NCBI RefSeq assembly: GCF_963575615.1
Contig: NZ_CAUYTL010000014.1
Coordinates: forward strand, 1-64,000
Length of the DNA stretch: 64,000 bases
DNA from: Listeria_A hofi
GTDB taxonomy: Bacteria; Bacillota; Bacilli; Lactobacillales; Listeriaceae
Direction of reading: 5' to 3'
Shown here: piece by piece, positions 1-9,157 of the stretch
How the letters are laid out: every line of letters starts with the position of its first letter
Numbering within the stretch: position 1 is the first letter of the stretch
Notes under the pieces: generated by a model
Told to the model about the DNA's origin: nothing
The model's database searches: none
What the model saw: the letters and a program-made list of their open reading frames with translations, nothing else
Program-made: the position numbers and the translations under genes

Positions 1-45
1 AATACGTATCCAAAATCTAAATGCAGATTTTGGATACGTATTTTT
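1..45. terminator. Strong hairpin terminator at left edge
   Basis: A perfect 18-bp inverted repeat (arms 1-18 and 25-42, six-base loop) is followed by a T run on the plus strand. It lies downstream of pnkp on the minus strand and probably ends that operon as well as a plus-strand gene left of the window. The minus-strand T tract would lie outside the window. Confidence 0.8.
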
Positions 46-79
46 CTAGGTCAGAGAACCTTTTGTCTCAGACTCTTTT

Positions 80-95
80 CGTTTCACGTGAAACA
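80..95. promoter_or_regulatory. parS site (ParB/Spo0J binding), copy 1
   Basis: CGTTTCACGTGAAACA matches the Firmicute parS consensus TGTTTCACGTGAAACA at 15 of 16 positions. It sits just downstream of the pnkp stop codon. parS sites cluster around oriC and load ParB for chromosome segregation. Confidence 0.88.
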
Positions 96-96
96 A

Positions 97-2646
97 TTAT
101 AAACGTGGATCAATATCGCGTTCTTTTTCAACTTCAAATAACAAGTTAGCTGCCGTTTCATTGAATTGGTCGTTTGTTGGTGAAATGTCTGTCCACTTTG
201 TTGTTAGTAATTTAGAACCAAGGAACCACTCGCTAATTGAAGTTTGTAGCTTTTTATTAATACTTTTTTGTTTGATTAGTTTATTGAATTTATGTGGAAA
301 TTGGAAGTCATAGCCATAGATGATAGATAGATAGTCCATATTTCGAACCTTCATGTAAGGCGCGATGTGTGGGCTTAACTTTTCGGGTTTTATGACGATT
401 CCTTCCATTTTGTTTGTTATTGTCATAGTTGCAAAATACTGTTCAGCGATGGTGAGATAATCAGATTGCGTGAAATCCAGCAATACGAACGCGTCATCAT
501 TTAGGAAGCTGTACATGTCAGATGCTGTCCATGCTGGAATTTGCTCTGTACCGTCCTGATAGATTATTTTCAGTAGAGAAAAAGCTTTGTAATCGAGCTC
601 GGACTCTACTGCGTAAATGTCTAGTTGTTGCTTGTAGATGTCTAACGCTTCTTTGTGTTGGGCTACATTTTTGTGTGTCTGCTTCATTTGATGTAGTGGC
701 TTGTAGTTTTGATAGATTCGTGAACTATATTTTTCGGCCAATTGTTTTTTTGAAAGCTGTGTTTGGTCGTTTTCGAAGTCAGTGGCATTATATTCTGTGA
801 CGAGCTGTGCTAAATTTTCGTCAAAACTGTGAGCTTGCAAAAAGGCTAGCTCGGTTTCCAACGCGGTTTGAATTGGTTGGAATTGTTTTTCGATTAACTC
901 TTTGCCAAGCGCTTGCCATGGGAGAAGTTCGCCGTCTAGAATAAGCATTTGAATCTTTTTTTGCTCCATATATTCTGAAAATCGCTGTGTTAGAGATTGA
1001 TAAATTGGTGACAAGTCAATATGAGTTATTTTATAGCCATTTCGGCTAACTGCAAAACTCAATCGTGTATTTTTATGCAAGTAAATATTACAACGCGAAC
1101 CCATGTATTTCGGCTGGAGAACAACATGTGATAGCCCTTTTTTAGCGAAATATTCTAGGCCTTTTTCTAAGGATTCTAGATTATTTGTTGCTAGGTCTTT
1201 TGGTGCAGGTGACATGGTTCCAGAGATAAAATTAATTTTGTTCTCCGCAATGTGGTGAAGTCGTCTTAATGATTCGGTATCTAAATCTGAAATCTGAACT
1301 TTTTGTTCCCGTTTGAAAAGCGTTGGGAGTTCGCCGTTTAATTGTTGGTTTGCTGATCGAATAGATTTAAAAATAGGTTTCCGGTATTTTAAAGTCACAG
1401 CAGTTAATTCATTGCCATGGGCGCAACCGGTATCCAAATGTAGCTTATTTTTAACGCGAAAAGCTTGTTTTGCGGCAACGTGTCCGAAAATATGATACGG
1501 ATAATTATTCACAGCTTCGTTTTCCAAAAATGTCAGTTGTTCCTGAACAGGCCGCGTCCGATCTAAATGGAAGTTCCGCTGATGACGCATCGAATTTCCA
1601 TCCAGTTTGCCGATATACTTATTTTGACACGGCGAATGGGTGACATAAAAAGAAGCAGTTTCATTGCCAATATAATGGTAAAATGGCTGTGCTAAATGGA
1701 AAAGTTGTTCAAATTTCCTAAATAGCTTGGGATCGGCAACAAGATCTGGAATGGAGTCAAAATAATTATCGACAATTTCTTGATTTGCTCCCTTAATTTC
1801 GCCCAAAATGTATTTATGCACAAAGTTTTCATGATTTCCAAGTACAAATAGGAAATGTTGCTGGTTTTCATATAAGAATTCAGTAATTTCACGTGTATTC
1901 TTACCTTTATCGATCCAATCACCTACAAGAATCATTTTATGAGGGCTATAGCTGATTTTATTGTCTTCAACCTGACAACCCAATTTGAGTAGAAGTGACT
2001 TTAATTCGCTGACACACTCATGAACATCGCCAATCATCGTATAAGCCTCATTTGTAGGTAGGAGTGTTTCCAGAAATAAGGCTCTGTTCGTGACATCGAT
2101 TTCATAATTTGTGAAATCCTTAGCTCGAATACGATGAATTTGATGGTATTGTTCACGCGCAATATTTGGGAGAATTTCCTTCTTCAAACGCGTAACATGG
2201 TTTGAAATCAACTTTTTTGAACGCTCACTAGTGTAGTAATCATCCCGATTGCGATAGTCAAAAAGAATAACCTCGACATTATAATTATTTTCTTTAGCTG
2301 TTTCACGAACCCTCTCACGGAAATCAGCGGTCAATCCTGTCGTGTCTAAAATAACAAATTCAGCGTTAATAGGGAATTTTGTGACCAAATCTAGTTTTTT
2401 GAAAAGCAGTTCAAAAGTTTGATCGCTCGCTTCGAGCATGATTTGGGCATATTTATCATAATCATTTCCTAACATTTCTTGACGAATCACATCAGAAGAC
2501 AAATATTGTACGTTTGCATGAAAATTCTTGTTAGGTTCTGAAAATTGTAGTTGAGGTATTAGAATCTCTTGTGCAAATGTTGATTTTCCGCATTCTGTCG
2601 GGCCTACAAGCATGAAAATAGTGTGTAGTTGTGTTTTCAATTCCAT
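97..2646 (-). CDS. pnkp: Pnkp: bacterial polynucleotide kinase-phosphatase-ligase (RNA repair)
   Basis: This 849-aa enzyme has the three-domain layout of bacterial Pnkp, which heals and seals broken RNA ends. The N-terminal kinase has P-loop GPTECGKST (Lys21, Ser22) and a DVIR motif (Asp52, Arg55). The central metallophosphatase shows GDVHE, GDWIDKG, GNHE, a THSP histidine and an FGHVAA histidine. The C-terminal ligase has the adenylation motif PKYMGSR (Lys513), then LDGELLPW, EGIVIKP and a terminal MKVRN lysine motif. Length and motif order match the Clostridium thermocellum enzyme. The ATG is preceded by an AGGAGG site inside the end of hen1, with one base between hen1's stop and this start, so the two are translationally coupled. 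The Pnkp ligase of this family needs Hen1 for activity, which fits the pairing. Confidence 0.95.
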   Translation of the reverse strand: MELKTQLHTIFMLVGPTECGKSTFAQEILIPQLQFSEPNKNFHANVQYLSSDVIRQEMLGNDYDKYAQIMLEASDQTFELLFKKLDLVTKFPINAEFVILDTTGLTADFRERVRETAKENNYNVEVILFDYRNRDDYYTSERSKKLISNHVTRLKKEILPNIAREQYHQIHRIRAKDFTNYEIDVTNRALFLETLLPTNEAYTMIGDVHECVSELKSLLLKLGCQVEDNKISYSPHKMILVGDWIDKGKNTREITEFLYENQQHFLFVLGNHENFVHKYILGEIKGANQEIVDNYFDSIPDLVADPKLFRKFEQLFHLAQPFYHYIGNETASFYVTHSPCQNKYIGKLDGNSMRHQRNFHLDRTRPVQEQLTFLENEAVNNYPYHIFGHVAAKQAFRVKNKLHLDTGCAHGNELTAVTLKYRKPIFKSIRSANQQLNGELPTLFKREQKVQISDLDTESLRRLHHIAENKINFISGTMSPAPKDLATNNLESLEKGLEYFAKKGLSHVVLQPKYMGSRCNIYLHKNTRLSFAVSRNGYKITHIDLSPIYQSLTQRFSEYMEQKKIQMLILDGELLPWQALGKELIEKQFQPIQTALETELAFLQAHSFDENLAQLVTEYNATDFENDQTQLSKKQLAEKYSSRIYQNYKPLHQMKQTHKNVAQHKEALDIYKQQLDIYAVESELDYKAFSLLKIIYQDGTEQIPAWTASDMYSFLNDDAFVLLDFTQSDYLTIAEQYFATMTITNKMEGIVIKPEKLSPHIAPYMKVRNMDYLSIIYGYDFQFPHKFNKLIKQKSINKKLQTSISEWFLGSKLLTTKWTDISPTNDQFNETAANLLFEVEKERDIDPRL

Positions 2647-2647
2647 A

Positions 2648-3907
2648 TTATACCTCCTTTTTTCTTAAAATAGCGCCTTGTGTCGTGTGAATACCGTTAA
2701 CAGCATCACCAATCGCATGAAATTCAATTGTGACAGTGTTTTCATCAATCATTTCAAGGAGCCAAGTTTGGAATTCGGCAGTGCTCATTTCCCAGTCATG
2801 ATCGTCATGCCGAAAACCTTCCAAACCATAATAAGTATTAAACTCGCTGTTTGGCGTCGTGATAATGAATGTAGCAAAATCGACATGTTGCACAATTTTA
2901 CGAATAAGTTTTTTCGCCATTCTTGTAGGCATATGCTCAATGACTTCTGTTAAAATAACATCTACCTGCTCACCAGCGTTATTTTCTAAGAATACGTCCA
3001 GCGAGGAGTAGGTAATAATATTACTTAGCGCTTTTTTTGTGGCTTTTTTATTTGTGATTAGTAGCATTTCTGGGTCAATATCGATTGCATAATAATCCAA
3101 TTTCGTCTTCTCTGCGAAGGGGATAGCATAAAAGCCTTCACCACATCCAATATCGACAATCACTTTGTCAAAAGCCAGATGACTCGCAGTAAAATTCCGT
3201 CTCTGAATAGCAGTGCTACCAAAATCGAATTGAATATCATAGCGATCAGTCGTCTCTAATTTTTCCTTAAACCGATGAAACAATTTGCGTGTCGCTAAGA
3301 AATTATGCACAAAAAGATTTCGAATATAGAATGGCGGATCTGTGATTTGGACACTTTTAATGTATTTTGTGAGCAGATCTTCCGTTATATCTAAATGTTC
3401 TTGGCTGAAACCTGCGAAGAAGAGGCAAAACAGGTTAGAAATATGAATCAAATCATATAGGCTAGATTTGGTAGAAATGGTGACAGCCCAGTTTTTATCA
3501 GAAAGATGCTCCACTTCAAATGTGTAATCGGGCATATATTTTTGAAAGAACTCCACGTAATGAATCCGGCGAATATAAAGCATATTAATCTTGAATTGAT
3601 GCGTAAAACCTGGTAAATCACGGTCATCTTGCTCTTTTAAGGCAAAGAATTCGCCAAGAGCATTTAATGGAAAGATATTCGAATTATAACGAGACAGATT
3701 AAGATATTCAAAATTTTCATCGCGATATTTTTTATAGGATATTTCGTTGTCTGCATCTTTAAAATAAACATTAAATGTGTCTGATGCTGAATACCAGCCA
3801 TGCGCAATGCCTTTTCGCATTGGTCGGAGCATCATGCCTGACTCGGGATTCTTCTTAATAAGGAAAGAAAAGTCTGGATTAGTTGACGTTACTTGAATAA
3901 TTGCCAT
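2648..3907 (-). CDS. hen1: Hen1: RNA 3'-terminal 2'-O-methyltransferase, Pnkp partner
   Basis: This 419-aa protein matches bacterial Hen1. The N-terminal half resembles the domain that activates the Pnkp ligase. The C-terminal half is a Rossmann SAM methyltransferase: SAM loop DIGCGEG near residues 252-258, then metal-ligand motif EVIEH (Glu321, Glu324, His325) and HDDHDWE (His367/His370). In known Hen1 proteins these residues hold the manganese that activates the 2'-OH. Methylation before sealing protects the repaired junction from a second cleavage by ribotoxins. It is the first gene of the minus-strand operon, with AAAGGAGC before the ATG and a parS site about 30 bp upstream. Confidence 0.94.
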   Translation of the reverse strand: MAIIQVTSTNPDFSFLIKKNPESGMMLRPMRKGIAHGWYSASDTFNVYFKDADNEISYKKYRDENFEYLNLSRYNSNIFPLNALGEFFALKEQDDRDLPGFTHQFKINMLYIRRIHYVEFFQKYMPDYTFEVEHLSDKNWAVTISTKSSLYDLIHISNLFCLFFAGFSQEHLDITEDLLTKYIKSVQITDPPFYIRNLFVHNFLATRKLFHRFKEKLETTDRYDIQFDFGSTAIQRRNFTASHLAFDKVIVDIGCGEGFYAIPFAEKTKLDYYAIDIDPEMLLITNKKATKKALSNIITYSSLDVFLENNAGEQVDVILTEVIEHMPTRMAKKLIRKIVQHVDFATFIITTPNSEFNTYYGLEGFRHDDHDWEMSTAEFQTWLLEMIDENTVTIEFHAIGDAVNGIHTTQGAILRKKEV

Positions 3908-3936
3908 GTTAAGCTCCTTTACTATCGACGGTTAAA

Positions 3937-3952
3937 TGTTTCACGTGAAACT
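3937..3952. promoter_or_regulatory. parS site, copy 2
   Basis: TGTTTCACGTGAAACT matches the parS consensus at 15 of 16 positions. It lies in the intergenic region between divergent hen1 and the aquaporin gene, so bound ParB could also affect the hen1 promoter. Confidence 0.9.
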
Positions 3953-4067
3953 CCATTTTATGCGCCACTATTAATATAATGATATACCAATACGTTAAGG
4001 TAAGCGCTTCTTTTTGTCAATACCGTTAAATTCGGATTGAATGTGCAAATTATTACAAAAATAAAGG

Positions 4068-4096
4068 TTTACAATTGAACGATTTAGAGGTATATA
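4068..4096 (+). promoter_or_regulatory. Sigma-A-type promoter of the aquaporin gene
   Basis: TTTACA (4068-4073) and TATATA (4091-4096) are separated by 17 bp. The start codon lies 37 bp downstream of the -10 hexamer. Confidence 0.5.
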
Positions 4097-4132
4097 TAAT
4101 AAGTGCGTAAAAATCAAAAAGGAGGAGAACAC

Positions 4133-4798
4133 ATGAGTAAGAAATTATTTGCTGAATTTATTGGAACTTTTGTTTTGGTCTTATTCGGCACAGGAACTGC
4201 TGTTTTAGGCGGTGGAATTGAAGGAATTGGAACGCTTGGAATTGCGATGGCATTCGGTTTGTCAATCGTTGCGATGGCGTATAGCATTGGAACTATTTCT
4301 GGATGTCATGTAAATCCAGCTGTCTCCGTTGCAATGTTTTTAAACAAAAGAATTTCAGGTAGCGAATTAGTAGGATATATTGTGGCGCAAGTTGCAGGTG
4401 CTATTGTTGGTACGGTTACACTGCTTTCATTCTTAAATCTTTCTGACATGTCTACTAAAAACCTAGGTCAAAATGGATTTGGAAATATCGGTGCAGGCGG
4501 CGCATTCTTAGTAGAAGCTATTTTAACTTTCGTATTTGTTTTAGTTATTATTGTCGTGACTGGTAAAAAAGGAAATCCTGCTTTTGCTGGTTTAGTTATC
4601 GGTTTGACTTTAGTTTTAATTCACTTATTAGGCATTCCGTTGACAGGAACTTCTGTCAACCCAGCTCGTAGTATCGGTCCAGCTCTATTTGCTGGCGGTG
4701 AAGCTTTATCTCAATTATGGGTATTCATTGTAGCACCTATCGTTGGTGGTTTAGTAGCTGCGATTGTTGGTAAATTTGCTATGGATAGTGAAAAATAA
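4133..4798 (+). CDS. MIP-family aquaporin (AqpZ-like water channel)
   Basis: A 221-aa membrane channel with about six transmembrane helices and both half-helix signatures, NPAVS (after SGCH) and NPARS (after GTSV). The size and the short loop before the second NPA fit AqpZ-type water channels better than GlpF glycerol facilitators, but the substrate is inferred. The chosen ATG follows a strong AGGAGG. An upstream in-frame start at 4103 has no ribosome-binding site. The gene has its own promoter and terminator, so it is monocistronic. Confidence 0.9.
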   Translation: MSKKLFAEFIGTFVLVLFGTGTAVLGGGIEGIGTLGIAMAFGLSIVAMAYSIGTISGCHVNPAVSVAMFLNKRISGSELVGYIVAQVAGAIVGTVTLLSFLNLSDMSTKNLGQNGFGNIGAGGAFLVEAILTFVFVLVIIVVTGKKGNPAFAGLVIGLTLVLIHLLGIPLTGTSVNPARSIGPALFAGGEALSQLWVFIVAPIVGGLVAAIVGKFAMDSEK

Positions 4799-4809
4799 GT
4801 TGTAGACTG

Positions 4810-4848
4810 AGATATGGTAGCGGTTATTGCTGTTATCATATCTTTTTT
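4810..4848 (+). terminator. Terminator of the aquaporin gene
   Basis: AGATATG and CATATCT arms (4810-4816 and 4837-4843), with further imperfect pairing inside, are followed directly by a T run. Confidence 0.65.
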
Positions 4849-4892
4849 ATGCTATAGTTGTCATAACAATTGTTTTGTGAGGTGAGTGAGAT

Positions 4893-5315
4893 ATGAGGGA
4901 TTTTCATGATAGTATTACTTTTCGGATGAATGTTGTGGCGAGGAAGGCTAGCCTTGGTTTGCAACATGGATTGAAGCGATATGATGTGACGCCAGAGCAG
5001 TGGTCGGTGTTGAATGTGTTGAATCATAAGGCACCCATATCACAGAAGCATGTGGCAGAATTAGTGGAAAAAGATGCCCCCACTGTGAATCGGATCATGG
5101 ATGTGCTAGTTCGGAAAGATTTGATTGTTAAAATAGTTGATGAAAAGGATCGACGGGTTACTTTATTATCTTTGTCTATGGAAGGAAAGCAGAAAGTACA
5201 GATGATTCGAAATGTTGTAGAAATGACATGTGTGCAATTTTATAAGGGCATATCAGACGCGGAATTAGGTGTCTTTTTGGACATTTTGATGCGGATTGAA
5301 AATAATTTAGAGTGA
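4893..5315 (+). CDS. MarR-family transcriptional regulator
   Basis: A 140-aa winged-helix protein with the MarR core (residues about 35-100): a helix-turn-helix around ISQKHVAELVEKDAPTVNR and a wing containing DEKDRR, the family's conserved D-x-R. Such proteins usually repress themselves and an adjacent efflux gene in response to small aromatic ligands. The stop codon overlaps or closely precedes the start of the MFS transporter gene, so the two form an operon. The same MarR/MFS pair lies beside serC in Listeria genomes as far as I recall. Confidence 0.88.
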   Translation: MRDFHDSITFRMNVVARKASLGLQHGLKRYDVTPEQWSVLNVLNHKAPISQKHVAELVEKDAPTVNRIMDVLVRKDLIVKIVDEKDRRVTLLSLSMEGKQKVQMIRNVVEMTCVQFYKGISDAELGVFLDILMRIENNLE

Positions 5316-5326
5316 GAAGGGATTTT

Positions 5327-6472
5327 TTGAAGGCGAAGTTGTGGACGAAAGATTATGTAATATTGTTAGTTTCGAGTTTATTTTTATATATTGGATTCCA
5401 GATTTTTATGCCTACTTTACCAGCACAAATTATTAAATTAGGTGGAACAGAGACCCAAGCTAGTTTAGCGGTGGGTTTATTTTCGTTGGTAGCGTTATTT
5501 ATGAGAGTTATTGCGGGCGGATTAAATGATCGATTCGGTGCGAAAATCATGATTTTGGTAGGCTTTTTTGTGTTGATTGCGGTTACGGTAAATTTTTATT
5601 GGTCAACGGTTGTTTCGGCGCTACTTGTGTTAAGGCTGTTTCATGGTGTTGGTTGGGGAATTACAACGACTTCGATTGCTACGGGTGTTTCGATGCTCGT
5701 TCCACCGAATCGAACAGGAGAAGGTATTGGCTTTTATGGTCTTACAACAGCACTTGGGATGTCGTTGGCACCGATTATTGCGATTATTTTGATGAACCAG
5801 TTTTCATTTGATTTTTTGATTGGATTTTCGATTATACTAATGGTGCTAGTTTTTCTATTGGCAACTCAACTTAAAATGCCGAAGCAAGGAGTTGTAAAGC
5901 ACAAAATGCAACTATTTGATAAAGGGGCATTGTTACCGGCTTTGCTCTGCATGTTGATGGCTTTTCCATTGGGTGGAATTCAGACGTTTATGATGATTTA
6001 TGGATTGGAATTGCATGTACGGATGGTTTGGATTTTCTTTGTTGGCCAGGCAATGATGGTGTTAGTGAGCCGGACTTTTGCAGGAAGGTTATATGATTTG
6101 AAGGGACATCGAGTGGTAATTATTCCAGGAATTTTGTTGATGGGCGTTGGATTATGGTGGCTATCATTAGCAATGGGAGTTTGGAGTCTATTTGGATCTT
6201 CGTTATTTTTCGGTCTTGGTTACGGGATGGTGCAGCCTTCTTTGCAAGCTTTAGCAGTGGATCGTGCGGCGCCAGATAAAAAAGGGATTGCAAATGGAAC
6301 ATTTTTGTCAGGGATGGATGTTGGGATGGCATTGGGGAGTTTTGGATTAAGCTTTATTGCGGCACATTATAATTATGCCATGATGTATCGCTGGTCGATT
6401 GTTACGTTACTTATTTTTCTGCTCATTTATTTGGTGGTTTTTCGAACAAGACGATTATTGCCCGGGAAATAA
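5327..6472 (+). CDS. MFS efflux transporter
   Basis: A roughly 381-aa, 12-helix Major Facilitator Superfamily protein. The cytoplasmic loop after helix 2 carries the MFS signature GGLNDRFGAK, and the C-terminal half contains a second loop, GRLYDLKGHR. I chose the TTG at 5327 because GAGAAGGG lies five bases upstream. A GTG at 5312 overlaps the marR stop codon and is the alternative. Pairing with MarR suggests drug or metabolite export. The substrate cannot be read from the sequence. Confidence 0.85.
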   Translation: MKAKLWTKDYVILLVSSLFLYIGFQIFMPTLPAQIIKLGGTETQASLAVGLFSLVALFMRVIAGGLNDRFGAKIMILVGFFVLIAVTVNFYWSTVVSALLVLRLFHGVGWGITTTSIATGVSMLVPPNRTGEGIGFYGLTTALGMSLAPIIAIILMNQFSFDFLIGFSIILMVLVFLLATQLKMPKQGVVKHKMQLFDKGALLPALLCMLMAFPLGGIQTFMMIYGLELHVRMVWIFFVGQAMMVLVSRTFAGRLYDLKGHRVVIIPGILLMGVGLWWLSLAMGVWSLFGSSLFFGLGYGMVQPSLQALAVDRAAPDKKGIANGTFLSGMDVGMALGSFGLSFIAAHYNYAMMYRWSIVTLLIFLLIYLVVFRTRRLLPGK

Positions 6473-6820
6473 TGTGGGGAATTGGTTTTATAAAAATTTT
6501 TAAAAGGAATTTTAGAAATGTAGTTGCTAGGATTATAGCTGAATGGTGACGCTTTCTTAGATTTTATGAATAAAAACCCGCAAAATAAGTTCAATTTATC
6601 TGAAAATATTCGTATTTTCTGATATAATATATCCAAGTGTTAGGAGTAAGTATTCGTTCTTTGGTTTGATTAGACTGGAAGTGGGAATGAGATACATATG
6701 TGAACTCCAAAAAGGCTTTTCGCGATGCTTGTAATGCTTGTCACAGTTTTTGTATTAAGACCAAATGTGAGAAATCGAAGTTGTAGGTTGGAAATACGAT
6801 TGGAACAGGAGAGATGATGT
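6473..6820 (+). promoter_or_regulatory. serC upstream region with extended -10 promoter
   Basis: The gap between the MFS gene and serC is 348 bp. An extended -10 (TGATATAAT, 6620-6628) is the best promoter, and its -35 is poor. This gives a leader of about 185 nt before the GTG of serC. I see no T-box motif, no known riboswitch and no convincing intrinsic terminator in it. Confidence 0.45.
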
Positions 6821-7909
6821 GTGGAGAGAGCGTATAATTTTTCAGCAGGACCTGCGATTTTGCCCGTACCGGTTCTAGAAAAGGTACAGAAGGAATTATT
6901 ATCGTATAAAGGTTCAGGAATGTCAGTAATGGAATTAAGTCACCGTTCGGATTTATTTGAAGAAATTATTGGAGATGCAGAGTTACTATTGCGTGAATTA
7001 ATGAACATCCCCGAAAATTACAAAATTTTATTCTTACAAGGCGGTGCGAGTCTGCAATTTACCATGATACCGATGAATTTGATGGCTGGTAAAAAAGCCT
7101 ATTTTGTGAATACTGGTTCGTGGTCTGAAAAAGCGATGGAGGAAGCGGCAAAAATTGGTGATATTGAAGTTTTGGCATCATCAAAAGATAAGAATTTCAG
7201 TTATATTCCAGAGATACCGCGTGTGCCATCCGATGCGGCTTATTTGCATATTACAACGAACAATACGATCGAGGGTACGGCGATTTTCACACCTCCTGAA
7301 ACTGGTGATGTGCCATTAGTTGCCGACATGTCTTCCAATATTTTGTCGAGTGTGTACGATGTGAGCAAATTTGGACTAATTTATGCGGGAGCTCAAAAAA
7401 ACATTGGTCCTGCAGGTCTTACAATCGTCATTGTTCGAGAGGATTTGATTGGAAACGTAGCTGGTTTGCCGGCTATGCTTGATTATGCAGTTCAAGCAAA
7501 GAATGGTTCGATGTATAATACACCGGCGACTTTTTCAATTTATGTAGCAAAATTGGTTTTTGAATGGATTAAGGCTCAGGGTGGCGTTGCGGGAATTGAA
7601 ACATTGAATAGGAAGAAAGCAGGTCTTTTATATGATTATTTGGATGCGTCTTCGATATTTTCCTCACCGGTAAACAAGGAGGATCGTTCGCTTACGAATG
7701 TGCCATTTGTTACGGGTTCGGCAGATTTAGATGCATTATTTATTAAAGAGGCAGAGGAGCTTCATTTTGAGAATTTGAAGGGGCATCGCTCTGTTGGTGG
7801 TATGCGTGCAAGTATTTACAATGCTTTTCCATATGAAGGTGTTGAAGCGCTCACTACTCTTATGGAAAAATTTGTTGCAACTCATAAAGGGGGAGAAATA
7901 CATGTTTAA
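6821..7909 (+). CDS. serC: Phosphoserine aminotransferase
   Basis: A 362-aa class V PLP aminotransferase that converts 3-phosphohydroxypyruvate and glutamate to phosphoserine in serine synthesis. The N-terminus YNFSAGPA is diagnostic. LQGGASLQF binds cofactor phosphate, and AQKNIGPAG contains the Schiff-base lysine (Lys193). Length equals the family norm. The start is GTG, with AGGAGA eight bases upstream. The nearby ATGs are out of frame. The end overlaps serA by 8 nt, indicating translational coupling. Confidence 0.96.
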   Translation: MERAYNFSAGPAILPVPVLEKVQKELLSYKGSGMSVMELSHRSDLFEEIIGDAELLLRELMNIPENYKILFLQGGASLQFTMIPMNLMAGKKAYFVNTGSWSEKAMEEAAKIGDIEVLASSKDKNFSYIPEIPRVPSDAAYLHITTNNTIEGTAIFTPPETGDVPLVADMSSNILSSVYDVSKFGLIYAGAQKNIGPAGLTIVIVREDLIGNVAGLPAMLDYAVQAKNGSMYNTPATFSIYVAKLVFEWIKAQGGVAGIETLNRKKAGLLYDYLDASSIFSSPVNKEDRSLTNVPFVTGSADLDALFIKEAEELHFENLKGHRSVGGMRASIYNAFPYEGVEALTTLMEKFVATHKGGEIHV

Positions 7910-9089
7910 TATTCAGACTTTCAATGCGATTGCTAAAGAAGGATTACGTAAGTTCGATGTGGAAAAATATTTAATTGACGGGAATCAAGCACCGGATGGC
8001 ATTTTGCTACGAAGCTATGATCTGCATGATTTTGAGTTTCCTGATAGTGTGCAAGCTATTGCGAGAGCTGGTGCGGGAGTTAATAATATTCCTGTCGAGG
8101 CGTGTGCGGATAGAGGAATTGTAGTTTTTAATACGCCTGGCGCGAATGCAAACGCGGTGAAAGAACTGGTATTAGCAAGTTTATTTATGGGAGCGCGCCC
8201 GATTTTGGAAGGTTCGGAATGGGTCAAAACGCTTACCGGTAGGGATATTGAAAAGAAAGTTGAAGCTGGAAAGAAGAAGTTTGCGGGCACGGAGATTGCT
8301 GGAAAACGTCTTGGAATCATTGGTTTGGGCGCGATTGGTGCGCTTGTTGCAAATGATGCGCTAGCGCTTGGCATGGACGTGGTTGGTTACGATCCATATG
8401 TTTCGGTGGATACGGCGTGGCGAATTGCAAAAGAAGTGGAGCGCGCTATGACGCTTGAGGAGGTTTTGGCGACGTGTGATTATTTGACAGTGCATGTTCC
8501 GCTGAAGGATAATACAGCTGGGATGTTCAACCGGGAAACGTTACAATTGCTAAAACCTGATGCTGTCTTGCTTAATTTTTCGCGTGGAGAATTAGTGGAT
8601 GAAGGTGCGATGGTTGAGGCGCTCAATGCAGGCCAGTTGCGCATGTATATCACGGATTTCGCAACGGAAGCCTTTGTGAAGCACCCTCAGGTGGAAGTGT
8701 TGCCGCATCTAGGTGCTTCGACGGAAGAGGCCGAAACGAATTGCGCCAAAATGGCAGCGAAGGAATTGGCTTACTTTTTAGAGACTGGTAGTATAAAAAA
8801 CTCAGTGAATTTTCCGAATGTGGATATGCCCTATAATGGACATCCGCGTTTAGGTGTATTTCATCATAATGTGCCGAATATGGTCGGACAGGTGACGACG
8901 GAGCTTGCGAATGGATCGATTAATATTTTAGATATGACGAACCGTAGTAAGGGCGATTATGCTTATACGCTTATCGATATGGAAAAAGGTGCGCAAGGTA
9001 ATTTATCACTTGTTGAGAAACAACTTAGCACGATTCCTGGTGTGATTCGGGTTCGTGTGATTGAACCTGCTGGTGTTACGGCATATTGA
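7902..9089 (+). CDS. serA: D-3-phosphoglycerate dehydrogenase, short form with ACT domain
   Basis: A 395-aa D-2-hydroxyacid dehydrogenase that catalyses the first step of serine synthesis. The nucleotide-binding domain has GLGAIGALVAND, with the catalytic Arg/Glu/His region ending in LPHLGASTEEAE. The last ~75 residues form an ACT-like regulatory domain, so serine feedback is plausible. It lacks the extra domain of the long SerA type. The ATG at 7902 follows AAAGGGGGAG inside serC. A longer frame open upstream only overlaps serC. Confidence 0.94.
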   Translation: MFNIQTFNAIAKEGLRKFDVEKYLIDGNQAPDGILLRSYDLHDFEFPDSVQAIARAGAGVNNIPVEACADRGIVVFNTPGANANAVKELVLASLFMGARPILEGSEWVKTLTGRDIEKKVEAGKKKFAGTEIAGKRLGIIGLGAIGALVANDALALGMDVVGYDPYVSVDTAWRIAKEVERAMTLEEVLATCDYLTVHVPLKDNTAGMFNRETLQLLKPDAVLLNFSRGELVDEGAMVEALNAGQLRMYITDFATEAFVKHPQVEVLPHLGASTEEAETNCAKMAAKELAYFLETGSIKNSVNFPNVDMPYNGHPRLGVFHHNVPNMVGQVTTELANGSINILDMTNRSKGDYAYTLIDMEKGAQGNLSLVEKQLSTIPGVIRVRVIEPAGVTAY

Positions 9090-9093
9090 GATA

Positions 9094-9137
9094 AAAATGA
9101 ATAGCTGCGATGGGTTTACTGTCGTGGCTATTTTTAT
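9094..9137 (+). terminator. Possible terminator after serA
   Basis: Arms around AATAGC (9101-9106) and GGCTATT, with short inner pairs, end in a T run (9132-9136). The stem is imperfect. It would separate serCA from the DUF1015 gene or allow only partial readthrough. Confidence 0.45.
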
Positions 9138-9157
9138 AAAATTGGGAGGGATTGTTA

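Noticed and set aside
6473..6820. T-box or riboswitch in front of serC
   Set aside because: No T-box sequence (AGGGTGGNACCGCG), no specifier-loop pattern and no terminator/antiterminator pair was found.
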